A stretch of DNA of 64,000 nt, from assembly GCA_015039465.1 (NCBI GenBank), contig MU130382.1, positions 630,602 to 694,601 on the forward strand, given 5' to 3'. Source of the DNA: Phlegmacium glaucopus. Taxonomy: Eukaryota > Basidiomycota > Agaricomycetes > Agaricales > Cortinariaceae. The translations under genes and the position numbers were made by a program. Of this stretch, positions 39,290 to 50,380 are shown one piece after another; the stretch's first letter is position 1; every line of letters starts with the position of its first letter. The notes below the pieces were generated by a model that worked only from the letters and a program-made list of their open reading frames with translations, ran no database searches and was not told the origin of the DNA.

Positions 39290-40440
39290 TTAGCTAACTG
39301 AGCCAAAACCGATCGAATCTAATACGAACCTCTCATAGCTATCCAAATACAACTGTTCAGTGCTGCATGTTGCCTTGAATGCTGGATGCTCGAAGAGCCG
39401 AGTCAACCACCCATTGAATCGTTCACCTTTGGGCATCTCAAACCCTCGATAATGGGTTAGAACTACCTTTGCTCTGTAAAGCCCTTGTCAGTCCAATTCC
39501 TAAGTTAATCCGAGGTTTTACTGTGATGAGTCAAGTGGATACTTACATGGCCCGGCCATGATATCTGCCCATCCTAGGTTTTCTTCTCCAGGAACCCAAA
39601 CTCCCAACCCCTTCCTGAGCTCGTGAATCTCCCCTTCACCTGCAGCACCACCAGATCCAAGTACCTCTCTTTCTGCCCGTTCTAAAAGCGATACTAATCC
39701 TTCCAATGCGGCATGAAAATCCTTACCACCCTCGACTTGCTTTTCCTCTGTTTGCGCTTGCAAGTAACGGTAAAACGCAGGAATGAGGGTACGGTTCACA
39801 AAATCAGCCTGAAGGCGAACCAGGCCGCGTGCATCTTGGTCGTAAAAGGTAAGTTTTTTTCTAAAAAAAAAAGTCAGAGGAAGCGGATAGATCGTTCAAA
39901 CTTACATGGATTCCAGATAGGTGGCAAAATACTTTTTTTCGTCGTCGTCGCCGCAAGACTGTAAGAAAAAAAAGGAACGATGATAAGCTATTGTATACAA
40001 CTTTTTTTTCAATTTAATGAATTTTACTCTTCTAAGTAATCCATGATGACTGTGCTTTCATTGAGAGATCGGGGAGGGTTGAATCGATTGAATCTGAGTC
40101 CTGGTACCAATCCTTTCGGAGAAACTTCAAGTAGTTCTTTAGGTTTCTTATACGGATCAACTTCGTCTATCATCCATTTCATGAGCTATCAATCAATGTT
40201 CAGGAAACATGAACTCACAGTACTATAAAACAAATCAACCAGAAATCAGTGAGATCGATCGTTCCATACCTTGTAAGGTATCCCAAGAATCTCAAACACA
40301 ACCCATACTCGTTGGACAAAAGGACAAAAGCAACTTCCGAAAAGCGTCATGTATTCATCCTTCTCATGGGCTTTCACCGTAATCAGTGCCTCTCCCGTAC
40401 ATTGAGTATGGTAGACTCTTCCAGAATCAGGTTTCGACAT
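39290..40440 (-). CDS. Glutathione S-transferase, omega-like, with a 4-base exon
   Basis: Exons 40270-40440, 40219-40222, 40028-40166, 39906-39958, 39547-39834 and 39290-39483 join to 282 residues. The thioredoxin-fold domain has GSCFCPFVQRVWVVFEILG, where the Cys of CPF is the omega-class catalytic position, then PYKYYEVDPYKKPKELLEVS, PKGLVPGL and SLNESTVIMDYLE, the glutathione gamma-glutamyl contact being in NES. The helical domain includes NPYARGLVRLQADFVNR, LIPAFYRYLQAQ, WADIMAGPWLYRAKVVL and LFEHPAFKATCS. Omega GSTs act as thiol transferases, dehydroascorbate reductases or in lignin-derived aromatic cleavage. The second exon (TACT, 40219-40222) is needed to obtain the family string KYYEVDPY. 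The third intron is taken to end at an AAG acceptor in a T/A-rich tract. The last residues after SYERF are uncertain. Confidence 0.82.
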
Positions 40441-40536
40441 CGATGGTATATTTCAAGTTGTCACAGGTTGCCGGATGACATCATTTGATCAGTGTTTGCG
40501 TGAGAACATATAGTTGCAACAAAATTCTGTGATATC

Positions 40537-40610
40537 GGCCGACTAGCTCAGCTGGTTAGAGCGTCGTGCTAATAACGCGAAGGTCTTGGGTTCGATCCCC
40601 ACGTTGGCCA
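40537..40610 (+). tRNA. tRNA-Ile (AAT)
   Basis: The acceptor GGCCGAC/GTTGGCC closes fully (one G-U pair), with discriminator A. The D arm is GCTC-AGCTGGTTA-GAGC. The anticodon arm CGTGC-TAATAAC-GCG type has anticodon AAT. The T loop is TTCGATC. No intron. The first T-stem pair is T-C (CTTGGG against CCCAC), where eukaryotic tRNA-Ile normally has G-C, so one pair is missing. Confidence 0.9.
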
Positions 40611-40905
40611 TAGAACTCTTGTGTGAAATCTTTGCTCGTTGTTGGGTACGAGTTATATTTTTCTTTCTCACTATACTAGCAAGCCAATGATGGTCGATGA
40701 GAACCAGAACGGAATGTCAGGCATTATATTCTATCATGATCTTCATGAATGCTCATTATACAGTTGATATAAGCGAGATGGAAAGCAAGAGTAAATAATT
40801 CCTGTCAGAACACAAAAAAAAGGCAAGCATGAATGCAGAAAGAAAGAAAAAAGTACAAGGAGGGAACAAAGAGCTCGAGAGGAATCACTAAACAATAATA
40901 AAATG
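40611..40905. other. Short intergenic stretch
   Basis: Purine-rich DNA (AAAAAAAGG and GAAAGAAAG tracts). Nothing recognised. Confidence 0.5.
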
Positions 40906-42597
40906 TTAGTTTCCATGAGAGAGGGCGAATAGATAATGACTTACTTTATTTAGAATGGATGAGATGTCCCGTTTATCTGACCTACTAGCACTAGTCGCAC
41001 CCGTTGAATCGACCGAGGAATATCGTACATGAGCGCCCTGCCGGAGCCGAAGATGTAATTCCTCCATCTTGTCTTCAGGAAGCGTATCCCTAATTTGATA
41101 CCACAAACTAAGAACCATATCGGCGTTTGGGCGCTGCTCAAACGACTCAGTCCTCATATATTTTACCACACTTTCAAGAAACCCGATATTCTCGTATTTC
41201 TGTACAAAAAATGGGCGTCAAAAACACGAAAAAAAAGAGAAAAAAGAGAAACAAGAGAGAGAGGGGGGTTGTCAGCGTCAATCTTTGTGAAATGAATCTT
41301 ATTTTTGGAAAAAGGGGGAATGGAATATAGAATCCGAACCTCATGGAGATATTTGTCAATCACATTTCCGAGGGTATAGATGTCGAGTTTGAAGGGATCG
41401 TAAGCTTGTCCAGTGTGTAATTCAGGGACGTCGCAATCACCTCCACCGATGCCTTTGATGGGAGTACGTTGATGGCGTGGGAAATGGAAGCAGTTGCCGA
41501 ACCCGATGAAATAATATCGAACGGGGTTTCTCTTGCGGTCCAAAGGTGTTATCCTGGTCATTCCGTCTGGTTCGCAGAAAGGGGCGACGAAATGCCATCC
41601 TGTTGGTACTAGCGATTTGGCATCCATCATGATATGTTCGGCAATAAGATTGCTACAAGGCAGAACCAGATGGAACCCTTAGCTGTCACAAGATAAATTA
41701 AAAGGTCAACGCACTGATGTGCAACGTTATTGGCGTGGAGAAACACAAGTCCCTTAATACCATTAAAGTTTCAAGGGTTGGATACATGAAGAAAAAAACG
41801 TAACAGCACAACATACCTCGAGGACCTGACTCACAAAATCGATAACTTCACTACCAAACATGAATTCAGGATCATCAAAGCGCCGTAGAACGGGCATAAC
41901 CATGAACTGAATATCAGGAGATTCATAATCCGAAAAGGTAGCGTAGAAAGGGACGACGTGGTTCCTCGAATCCTCTATCATCCGCCGTGAGGAGAAGTAC
42001 TCGGTAATTTTGATTTGTTTCAACTTTTTTTGTTCTTGGATCATCTTGATGCATACAACTAATCCATCCACCTTTCTGATCGCATCTAATACCTGGGGAA
42101 GCTAAAGTTGGTGCAAACAAACAAAATAAATGGTGATGAGGGCGCTGAAATGAAACATTTCAGCATACAATTTGCATGATGTGATCTTCTCCGCTATGAT
42201 AGTGTCTCCCATTTCCCAATAACGTCGGAGTCCAGTTAGGTTGGTACCGAGGACGTAAAATATATCCTTTATCATTAAGAAGGTCGTAACGCTCGCGCCA
42301 TAGCTTTTCCGATGGGCTGAGGGTAGGAGGATAGTAGACTGCAGGAAGACCAAACACTTTCTTTCTCTTCCTGGGTGGTGATGGAGTTTTGTCGGTCGTG
42401 GGAGAGGCAACATCTTCGTCGGCTGAATCTTCTTCCAGAGAGCGCTGTCGTCGAAGATAACGACCACGAGAGTCCACGTCCGACCAATCCACTGGGCGCA
42501 AGGTAGGTCTGAACGCCATAGATTTAGAAGAGTCGGTAGGAAAGAAAGAAGGAAGATATGATGGTGATTCGGTTGATGAAGAAAGAGAGGGAGTCAT
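40906..42597 (-). CDS. Fungal-type protein kinase-like protein, predicted pseudokinase
   Basis: Exons 42169-42597, 41817-42101, 41714-41751, 41340-41652 and 40906-41199 give 452 residues. Kinase fold marks: GLVVCIKMIQ (VAIK-like lysine), MVMPVLRRFDDPEF hinge, GLVFLHANNVAHHNL, EHIMMD, then RYYFIGFGN, and the C-lobe YDPFKLDIYTLGNVID and RPNADMVLSL. This matches a large agaricomycete family whose active members read HRDC-x-N-x-NIMMD and YYFIDFGLS. Here the catalytic Asp of HRD is Asn (HHN), the metal-binding Asn is His, and DFG is GFG. All three catalytic side chains are lost while the fold is kept, so a scaffold or regulator role is likely. A final GTAAGT intron could alternatively place the stop at once after residue ILNK. 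Confidence 0.85.
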
Positions 42598-42958
42598 CTG
42601 GAAATACTACTATGGCCAGTCTCACGACCTCGTGTAAACTGCTGAGATTGGCAGTGCAGCATGGAAGTTTTGAAGCAAGGGACGGCCTTGGACAAACAAG
42701 TACAGATGGCGATCCGGAATTTTGTTGTTCCCCCTTTCACGTGGACAAACCGGTTGTAGGTCCATGTTTATTCGGTTCCAAAGGTGGGTTCTCAAACTTC
42801 CAAAAGTACATCCGAACTCAAAGGAAATTGAATTCATGGAATTTGTCCAATTTAGACACTTGTGTACCGCTCTAATGGCGAAGGTCAAAGACAAAGCCCT
42901 TGGTACTAGGCAATGCATATACACGTAAATCCTTTCATAGTTACAATAGCGCCCATAG
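42598..42958. other. Intergenic region upstream of the pseudokinase gene
   Basis: Promoter of the pseudokinase and 3' flank of the amidase gene. No gene supported. Confidence 0.5.
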
Positions 42959-45045
42959 TTAAAATGTATATCGCCCGACATTTACCTCCTTCACAATCTC
43001 CATATCAGCAAGCTGCCCTACTAAATCCAAGAGCATACGGTCACATCCTTTTCGCGTAACAAGTTGTACCGCTATTGGAAGTGCTTCCCACGTCCGACTC
43101 ACTGGGCTAAAATACTTGACTTGCCCTATTGGCACCGTAATTTCAGGCAGGTCTGCCATAGAAGCCAAGAAGTTGAGGAAATCTGATAGTTGTGGCTCTT
43201 TATCAGCGCCAGGTGCGGTCAATAAAAACGGAGTGGCCCCTGAAATATGATTGAACTCCTCGAAACGGTATGAGGGTAGCCCACCGGTGGCAGCATCGTA
43301 GATGAATATAGAATTGGAACACGATGTCTCATCCTGCTTAAATATGTGACGTGAGACAGAATCTTGAAAAGCACGTTTTAGAGCGACAGCGTCGGCGAAA
43401 TCTTTTTCTGTGATAGATTTCGCGCGCTCAAACATCTTCTGTGGTATAGGGTCGAATTGAGGCTGTCTCCCGAATCGAGAGTAAAATTCATCGACAATTG
43501 GTTTCCCGACAGTCGTCCAGGAGCGATATTCTGCAAGCTTGTTCGAAGACAGCTGGAATTCAGAGAAGCTTCCATTTGGAAAGAAAGGTGTGAATATCTC
43601 TGCCGAACTGACTGGGACGGGAGTAATATTGAGATGAGAGTGCAAGTCTTCTACGAATCTGTCAATAATTTCTTGCGCTGCTGGCGATTTTCTGGGAAAA
43701 TGGTCAATCGGGTAGAGGAGCTTTTCAGGAAAGCGTGTTGCCATTTTCTTGTTAGCCACAGGAGAATCAATATACCTATAATAAGACAGATAAGCTAGGA
43801 GACAATAATGCTATTATGGGAAAGGACATACCATTCAGATACGATTTCATAAAAGAGTTGAGGATCTCGTGCAAAAAATCCAGCGGTGTCCATTTCCTCA
43901 GATAGTGGAACCACGCCTGTCAAATCCATGCTTCCATGAGACGGGCGAATCCCATAGACCCCAACCAGGGCCGCCGGCTTCCTGACGCTCCCTCTGGTAT
44001 CACTTCCAACCGTGAAATCTAACCATTGATAAGCAGCGATAGCACATGCGCTGCCAGAGCTAGATGCCGAAGCCGTCAAATACCCGTCTGCTCTTGGGTT
44101 CCAGGAGTACGGTACATCCACGAATTCCCAAGGATGGGCTCCATGTGCGAACTGAGATGTACGAGTTTTGCCAACCATAATGGCTCCTAGATCTAGAAGC
44201 ATCTCAATAGATGGCGCTGTTTCTTCAGGGATATTGTGTGTGAGTTGGTAAGCAATTGACCCTGCGGCTGTAGGAAGCCCTCGTGCGTGGTATATATCTT
44301 TCAATCCAAAGCGTGTACCGGCAAGAGGGAAGTCAGGGGTGGGACGGCTTCTGAGGCGAGAAGGAACTGGGATGAGTTGTAAAGCGATCTCGTCGTCGGG
44401 AACAGTAAAATTTGTGAGAATCCATCCCGCATGGATTAAGTCAGGTATGGCGCCAAAGAGAAAGCTTTCATATTCGTCAACGTAAAGTCTATACACGTTG
44501 TGAAATCCCAAGTGTGCCTCTTCTCCAATACGAGAAATGATGATCGGACCTACGTCTACCTTGTGCGGGAGCTTGTACGTTGGAACCGCCTCTCGAGCTG
44601 GCCATTCGATTGAACCTGACAGAAAAAGGGTAGTAACACCTTGATTTCGTAGCCATCTATTCGCCTGATCGTCAATTATGACAGGTGTTTGCCCATCATA
44701 ATATAAAATAACCGATTTGAGAAATTGTCTATTCCACACATCATCGATTTCGGAGAATTCATCGAGTTGAGATCGAAGGAACTTCTTTGTGATCCGAGGG
44801 GTGTTACTATCAACATGGATGCTGGTTGCGGGGAGATTGAAGGAAGTGCTTCCGGCAACGACGAAATCTATTGTGTCTAAGTTTATATATGAGGTTGGAT
44901 TGGGGTGGATGAGGTATATAACATCAGGGATCGGGTCGTTGGTAAACTTGAAGACAGTTCCTGATGGATGAGTTGTCAGAATATCAAGCCATTCTGATGC
45001 GGTGGCGAAGGAGAAAAGATATAGCAAGCCCCAGAACAAATTCAT
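42959..45045 (-). CDS. Secreted amidase-signature hydrolase
   Basis: Two exons (43832-45045 and 42959-43775) give 676 residues. A signal peptide MNLFWGLLYLFSFATAS decides the start at 45045; the frame is open further upstream but would lose it. An N-terminal domain of about 225 residues precedes the amidase core. The core has FGLKDIYHARGLPTAAGS (catalytic Lys), ASASSSGSACAIAAYQW (cis-Ser of the triad) and DFTVGSDTRGSVRKPAAL (nucleophile Ser region), i.e. the Ser-cisSer-Lys arrangement of amidases/FAAH/GatA. The C-terminal half ends with ADLPEITVPIGQV and PIAVQLVTRKGCDRMLL. The family cleaves amides such as aryl amides or fatty-acid amides; the substrate is not inferable. Secretion and the N-terminal extension are typical of fungal members similar to scytalone-cluster or glutamyl-amidase-like proteins (uncertain). 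Confidence 0.88.
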
Positions 45046-45410
45046 CACGATATCAGTTCCATGAGCGGTTGAACGAGGGATATGTCCGGCCCTGCCTGGC
45101 CCGGCGGATGACCGGCTAATTATAGTTATAGCGAGCTCCCTATTCTCCTCCGAATAAACCAGCGACAAAGGATTTTCTCCAAGAGCATGGCACATGTATG
45201 TCTGCCAGTTTGCATACACGCAGGGACAAAGATTCCGGCATCCATTGTAAAGACCATGTGGCAATTACCACTCCAGATTCAATTTTAACTTCAAAATTAA
45301 CTTGAAGCACGCTTCTATTGATCACAAGGCTCAGGATCTACGTATAAATGCTCTCACTCGAATTCACTCGTGTCCTTCCCTGTTGATGTCCTCTCTGTTT
45401 TTTCAGAGAT
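45046..45410. promoter_or_regulatory. Divergent promoter region of amidase and ATG22
   Basis: 365 bases between two start codons on opposite strands. A TATA-like GTATAAATG at 45342-45350 lies about 60 bases before the ATG22 start. No other sites assigned. Confidence 0.5.
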
Positions 45411-47833
45411 ATGTCGACCCTGCCTTTACCCCTAACTCCTCAGGCCCAAGTCTCCAGAAATCGTGACACTGCCAGTGATTCCGGCCAAACCGTGGCACTT
45501 GAAGAAAAACAAACAAAACTGTCTGTTGCAATTAGTGACCTTGAAACTGTGGATGATGCTGGTGGTGGAAGCGGGGTGCCACTGTTTATATCTTCAATCA
45601 GGAGAGACGAACCTATTGTCACGAGAAGAGAATTATGGAGTTATTACCGTCAGTCAGCTTCTTTTTCCCTCCTGAGCGCTGTTGTGGTCTCATCTCCCTT
45701 TCTTTCAAAGTGTACTATAACGGAGATAACGTAATCAAAATTTATCTTGTTTCCCAGACCTTTATGCTAAAAAAGTGTTCAATAAATAAAGGGAGTTGGA
45801 CCAAACGGATATTCTCTGACTTTGTTCCAATCATTAGCCAACGCAGCAGGATATGACCCCATCCATGGGCCAGGATCATCATGCAGTGCCAGCGATGCGT
45901 CTGGTCAATGTGTTGTTCCTTGGGGAGGAGGCACCAAAGCGGTCTCCAGTGTCGTCTTAATCGCTAATGGTGTGAGCTTTGCTGTGAGTTTTCACTCTAC
46001 CTAGATTCCATCTCAGTAGTTGACCATACAAACATCATTCCAAGGTTATGACTGCGATATTTACCACCGTTGGCTCAGCCGCTGATTATGGAACATTCGG
46101 TCGTTGGCTGTTATTCGTAGTTACTTGCATCTGTTGGGCGGCTCAATTTGCAAGCATGAGTCTGACTAGTACGTGCCTAATAGTGAAATTTTTTGACCGC
46201 ATTGAATCACGAAAATCCAATAGCTCCTTCACGTTGGCCTGTTGCTATGGCCTTGTACATGATAGGGTTTATCAGCTATGGAGCAACCTTAGTATTTTAT
46301 GCAGCCCTATTTCCTCGTCTCGCTCGCAACACATCACATGCTCGGAAACTACGTGACAAGTACGAAGCCGGAGAAATTGAACGAGAAGAGTACGAGCTGG
46401 AGGAAAGTATGGAGAAGAATAGGATTAGCAATATCAGTACGGCAAGTAACAATCATTTATATATGTATTTTGACGCGTTGTGACACGAGCTTTTATAGAC
46501 TCATAGCAACATCGGTTACATAGGCACTCTTTGCTTAAATTTATCAATTTTGCTACCACTGGCTTCAAACCCCAAGGTCAATAACTATACACTCGTGCTG
46601 TGAGTGACCTGTTCTTCGCAAAACCGATATAATTATATAATAATGTCACAGCACAAACGCCTATTGGGTCATCCTTGGCATTTGGTGGTGTAGGTATCAT
46701 TTTGCTAAATTGATAAAAGAATCTTTTTGAACCTCGAAGAATAGTCATATTTCAAGAACATCGCCCAGGTCCTCCCCTTCCTAAAGGCGAATCGTACTTT
46801 ACTATCGGTTGGAAACAAGTTGGTCCATTCACATAGTATCTAATCTTCTCGAACTTACAATCCTGTCTAGATCTGGGCGGCGTTCAAGCAGTACAAATCA
46901 CTGCCTTATACCTTTATCTACCTTTTCTCATTTTTCTTGCTCGCCGATGTAAGTCTACCGTTCTTGCGAGAACCCCCCGGTCTTGACCAAGGCAATTCAG
47001 GGGCTTAATACCACTGGTACTCTGGTAGCAATATGCCAGAACGATAAATTCTCTTTCAGCTTCCTGCAGAACACATACCTCGGTCTTGCTCAAGCTATCA
47101 CGTCAACGATGAGTACGCTTGGATTCTGGTATTTACAGAGATACTTCAAAATCAGTACAAAGAAAATGGCGAGTCATGAAAAAAATTTCGTTTGTCTCAT
47201 CCACCAATGAAAACTGAACGCGATGATCAGTTCATTGTAACAAATGTATTCACGGTGCTTATACCCTTCTGGGGGATGCTTGGTATCTGGACGCAGAAGA
47301 TTGGGTGGGTCTTGATACTGTGTTCTGTGTTACCGTTATGAATTTTGTTCTTCAGCTTCCATAATGTCTGGGAGTTCTGGTTTGTTATGATTTTTTCAAT
47401 TTGAAATCTGTCGCTGAATTTTGCGCAGGGCGTACAATGTTGTTTTCGGCCTTTTCCAGGCGCCATACTATGCATTTTCTCAAACAATGATGGCTGAACT
47501 CACCCCGCCCGGGTTCGATAACATGGTGAGTTAAAACATTCCAACCATCACTCTATGACATCAACTAATACGATTTCTCGATGACTGTAATAGTTCTTCG
47601 GGCTATTCGGATTATCCAACCGTGCATCGTCCACGATTGGTCCAAATGTAATTCAAGCTATTATCAACAAGTCTGGTAGTAACTGGATGGGATTTCCTTT
47701 CCTTTTCGCTCTATGCTTCTGTGCTTCCCTGGTCATCTGGTTCTCTGTTGATGTAGAGAAGGGTCGTAGAGATGCTGTTGCTTGGGCCGATATGATGAGA
47801 AGTAAGGCAGATTTTTCTGGACAGACGAGTTAG
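45411..47833 (+). CDS. ATG22: Vacuolar effluxer of the Atg22 family (MFS)
   Basis: Fourteen exons join to 561 residues: 45411-45648, 45711-45730, 45792-45983, 46045-46168, 46224-46441, 46499-46599, 46652-46689, 46745-46818, 46871-46948, 47001-47168, 47231-47304, 47356-47379, 47429-47525, 47594-47833. Family strings include VTRRELWSYYLYYNGDNGVG, FTTVGSAADYGTFGRW, a central acidic loop, GPPLPKGESYFTIGWKQIW, FIYLFSFFLLADGLNTTGT, CQNDKFSFSFLQNTYLGLAQ and FGLSNRASSTIGPNVIQAI. Atg22 lies in the vacuole membrane and exports amino acids released by autophagy. About 12 hydrophobic segments are visible. Two introns have GC donors (after 46441, GCAAGT, and after 47168, GCGAGT); only these splices keep the conserved frame. 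Exons of 20 and 24 bases are unusually small. Confidence 0.93.
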
Positions 47834-48033
47834 ATCTTTTTCCCCGTTTCTATGTACTGGACACTGGTATACAAATGTTTTTACGCCCTTCCTCATGCAA
47901 CGAATAACTTCTTTGACGGCGATCTCGGCATTTTCCGGATCGACATCCCGATGAGATAGATGTCCGAGTCATTTTGATAATATTATGATAACAATCCTCT
48001 TCTTACTGAATTCCAACAGTCCTGATCATAACG

Positions 48034-48895
48034 ATGCCTGCTTCAAAACCTCTTAGTATGTGAGATCATGGCCATTCGTTCCATTGAAAATTCTAAAAAT
48101 TCTAATAGCATTCGTCACGGGCAACGCAAATAAATTGAAGGAAGTCAAAGCCATCTTGTCTGAAGGTGGTAACCCAGTTACAATCGATTCTCAAAGTTTA
48201 GATAGTGAGTTGACCATTTTTTAATATACTGCGACATCCTTGATCTAAACATTCTTTTTTCTCAGTCCCGGAGATCCAAGGGACAACACAGGAAGTCGCT
48301 ATCGATAAATGCAAGAGAGCGGCTGAACTTGTCTGTCTGATTTCTTTAATGTTCTTTTTTCGATTCGAAGTAATATAAAATATTCTTAACTAGGTAAAAG
48401 GACCATGTATAACTGAAGACACTGCCCTCTGCTTCGTGGCATTAAATGGTCTACCTGGTCCATATATTAAATACTTCATGACATCAATCGGACATGAAGG
48501 CCTGAATGCGATGCTAGTTGGGTTTCCAACCAAGGCAGCTGAAGCAGTGTGTACTTTCGCTTATTCCGCTGGTCCGGGTATATATTATCCTTTTTTTATA
48601 TATGTTACGTTATTGATAATATCATAGGGACAGAACCAATCTTGTTTGAGGGTAGGACTGAAGGAATCATCGTTCCAGCCAGAGGACCAAAAGTATTTGG
48701 TTGGGATGCTGTATTTGAACCTCTAGGAACCGGATTAACGTAGGAGATTTACGGTGTCCCCCCCTCGGATTGGATTACTGACACTTCGATCCTTGGTCTA
48801 GTTACGCTGAAATGCCGGACGACCAGAAAAACAAACTTTCACATCGATATAAGGCTTTAGAGAAACTTCGTGCTTATCTCCGTTCTCTATCTTAA
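48034..48895 (+). CDS. HAM1: Inosine triphosphate pyrophosphatase
   Basis: Hydrolyses ITP, dITP and XTP to monophosphates, cleaning the nucleotide pool. Six exons (48034-48055, 48109-48204, 48266-48330, 48394-48577, 48628-48739, 48802-48895) give 190 residues, the normal size. Hallmarks: [16 protein letters not shown] (nucleotide-binding start), [33 protein letters not shown] with Asp/Glu metal ligands, [40 protein letters not shown] and [10 protein letters not shown]. It starts about 200 bases after ATG22 on the same strand. Confidence 0.95.
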
Positions 48896-49209
48896 TTCAA
48901 GTCCACACAGGAATCCTTCCAGTGTCGGGATAGACAGGAAGGCTCTTGCATGCTTACGCTTCGCTTTCAATACATCATTCGCCGTTTAATTTCAAATTTC
49001 CTAGCCTGATGGGAATAAAAATGGGGTCTAACTATTTACACCCAAGATATAATACAAGTCTAATGGTCGTTAGATACGAAGCCAACCGAAGATACATTAC
49101 AGAAATTCAACACAAGACGTATATATGAACGAGCGTTGTTAGGCAGTCGCTCAAAAAACAAAAATACAAATCAAAGGCCAAGAAATTGATTGAAATGGAT
49201 AATTGAAAT
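48896..49209. other. Convergent intergenic region
   Basis: 3' flanks of HAM1 and of the first thioesterase gene. Nothing recognised. Confidence 0.5.
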
Positions 49210-50018
49210 CTAGAGCTTGGCTTTTGGTGCTCGCACAGCTGGGTCAGTACTAGGATTCACTGTAGAATGAGTACCAGACACGCAGAGGGTATCGTCATCC
49301 CAAAGCTAGCAAATTTTTATTATTATTCATGATGCATACAATAAATGAGCAAGGAAGAGGGTCCTTACCTCGCATCTCGCGGTTCTAATTCGTCCTTTCA
49401 TTGACAGCGACGTTGACACCACTCTTAGCCTTGCTCCCCTAAACGAGTGTCAAAAAAAAGAGAAGTCTCATGAATATGCGATGTACTCACATTGGAATTG
49501 GTTTATGCCATATTATATTCATGGATTGAGATACTCCGCCACCGTCGATCCCCAAAGAGGCGCCCAACATAATGAGAGACGAAACAGAGCAACTATACGA
49601 ACGGGTGAGTCGGCCGAGGTCGCAAGATCACAAGTCCATACATACTGATCCACAATATACGCTGCACAAGCTCCATGGAGTGTTCCAAAGATATTGCATA
49701 AATCTGAACAAATTTGAGCACAAATGATTAAAATGTTCTGTACAAAATACCTTTGTCAATTGTGATAAAACATATAGTCTCCGCATAGGAAAGTCCTTTT
49801 TCTCCCCAAATATTCATTTCAACAAATTTTAATCGTTTTCCAATATTAGCTCCATAGGACTTGTCTTCTGTACTGACAAAAAAATCCCAGGCTGCTTGTC
49901 CTAAACGCTTTAGGTCGTCGGAGATATTGCCCTTGATGCTAGAAACATCAGCGTTTTTGTTATCGTCCCGGAAATCAATGTAATTAGGTGGCAGGGTTGA
50001 TCTTGAGCGATGATCCAT
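49210..50018 (-). CDS. Hotdog-fold acyl-CoA thioesterase-like protein (copy 1)
   Basis: Five exons (49751-50018, 49646-49703, 49491-49592, 49369-49438, 49210-49305) join to 197 residues. The core reads DLCNIFGTLHGACAAYIVD, the 4HBT/PaaI motif with HG and the conserved acid, then LGIDGGGVSQSMNIIWHKP, LRVVSTSLSMKGRIRTARCE and LWDDDTLCVSGTHST, which are strands of a hotdog fold resembling human ACOT13-type enzymes. It probably hydrolyses acyl-CoA. No targeting signal is obvious. Each splice junction agrees in phase with the divergently oriented paralogue at 50381-51167, and the 70-base fourth exon has the same length in both. Confidence 0.87.
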
Positions 50019-50380
50019 TTTTCTGAGGTTCGAAGAGTTGGAGGATTGGAAAAATTAGGAAGAAAAACAAAGGAGACTGGGTATGGAATGATCAGAGATT
50101 AGTCTGACATATTGTTCTGCCAGTGAAGGTCGACACTGGCACGACTTCGTTGGATGTTTTTATGCAGCTTTCACACGTTCCCAGAGCAGTCGGAGACGCC
50201 ACAATGGATCACGGAACGAAGCGACCGGGCGTAACGGGGCGTTCCGGGCCAATATCTAGCCGAGAGTGGTCAAAGTTTCCTAGTAACTGTGGTCCACCAC
50301 ATTCTCCGTCGACTTTCTGACTTGGTCTCCAACTCGTACTATCCTTCCATTAGCTTCTCTTCCCATCGTTGAGTCGACGA
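50019..50380. promoter_or_regulatory. Shared divergent promoter region of two thioesterase genes
   Basis: 362 bases between head-to-head start codons. No clear TATA box or named site; the arrangement suggests a bidirectional promoter (inference). Confidence 0.45.

Noticed and set aside
45046..45264. Upstream extension of the amidase start (first in-frame ATG at 45264)
   Set aside because: It would bury the clear signal peptide that starts at 45045 and would overlap the divergent promoter region.
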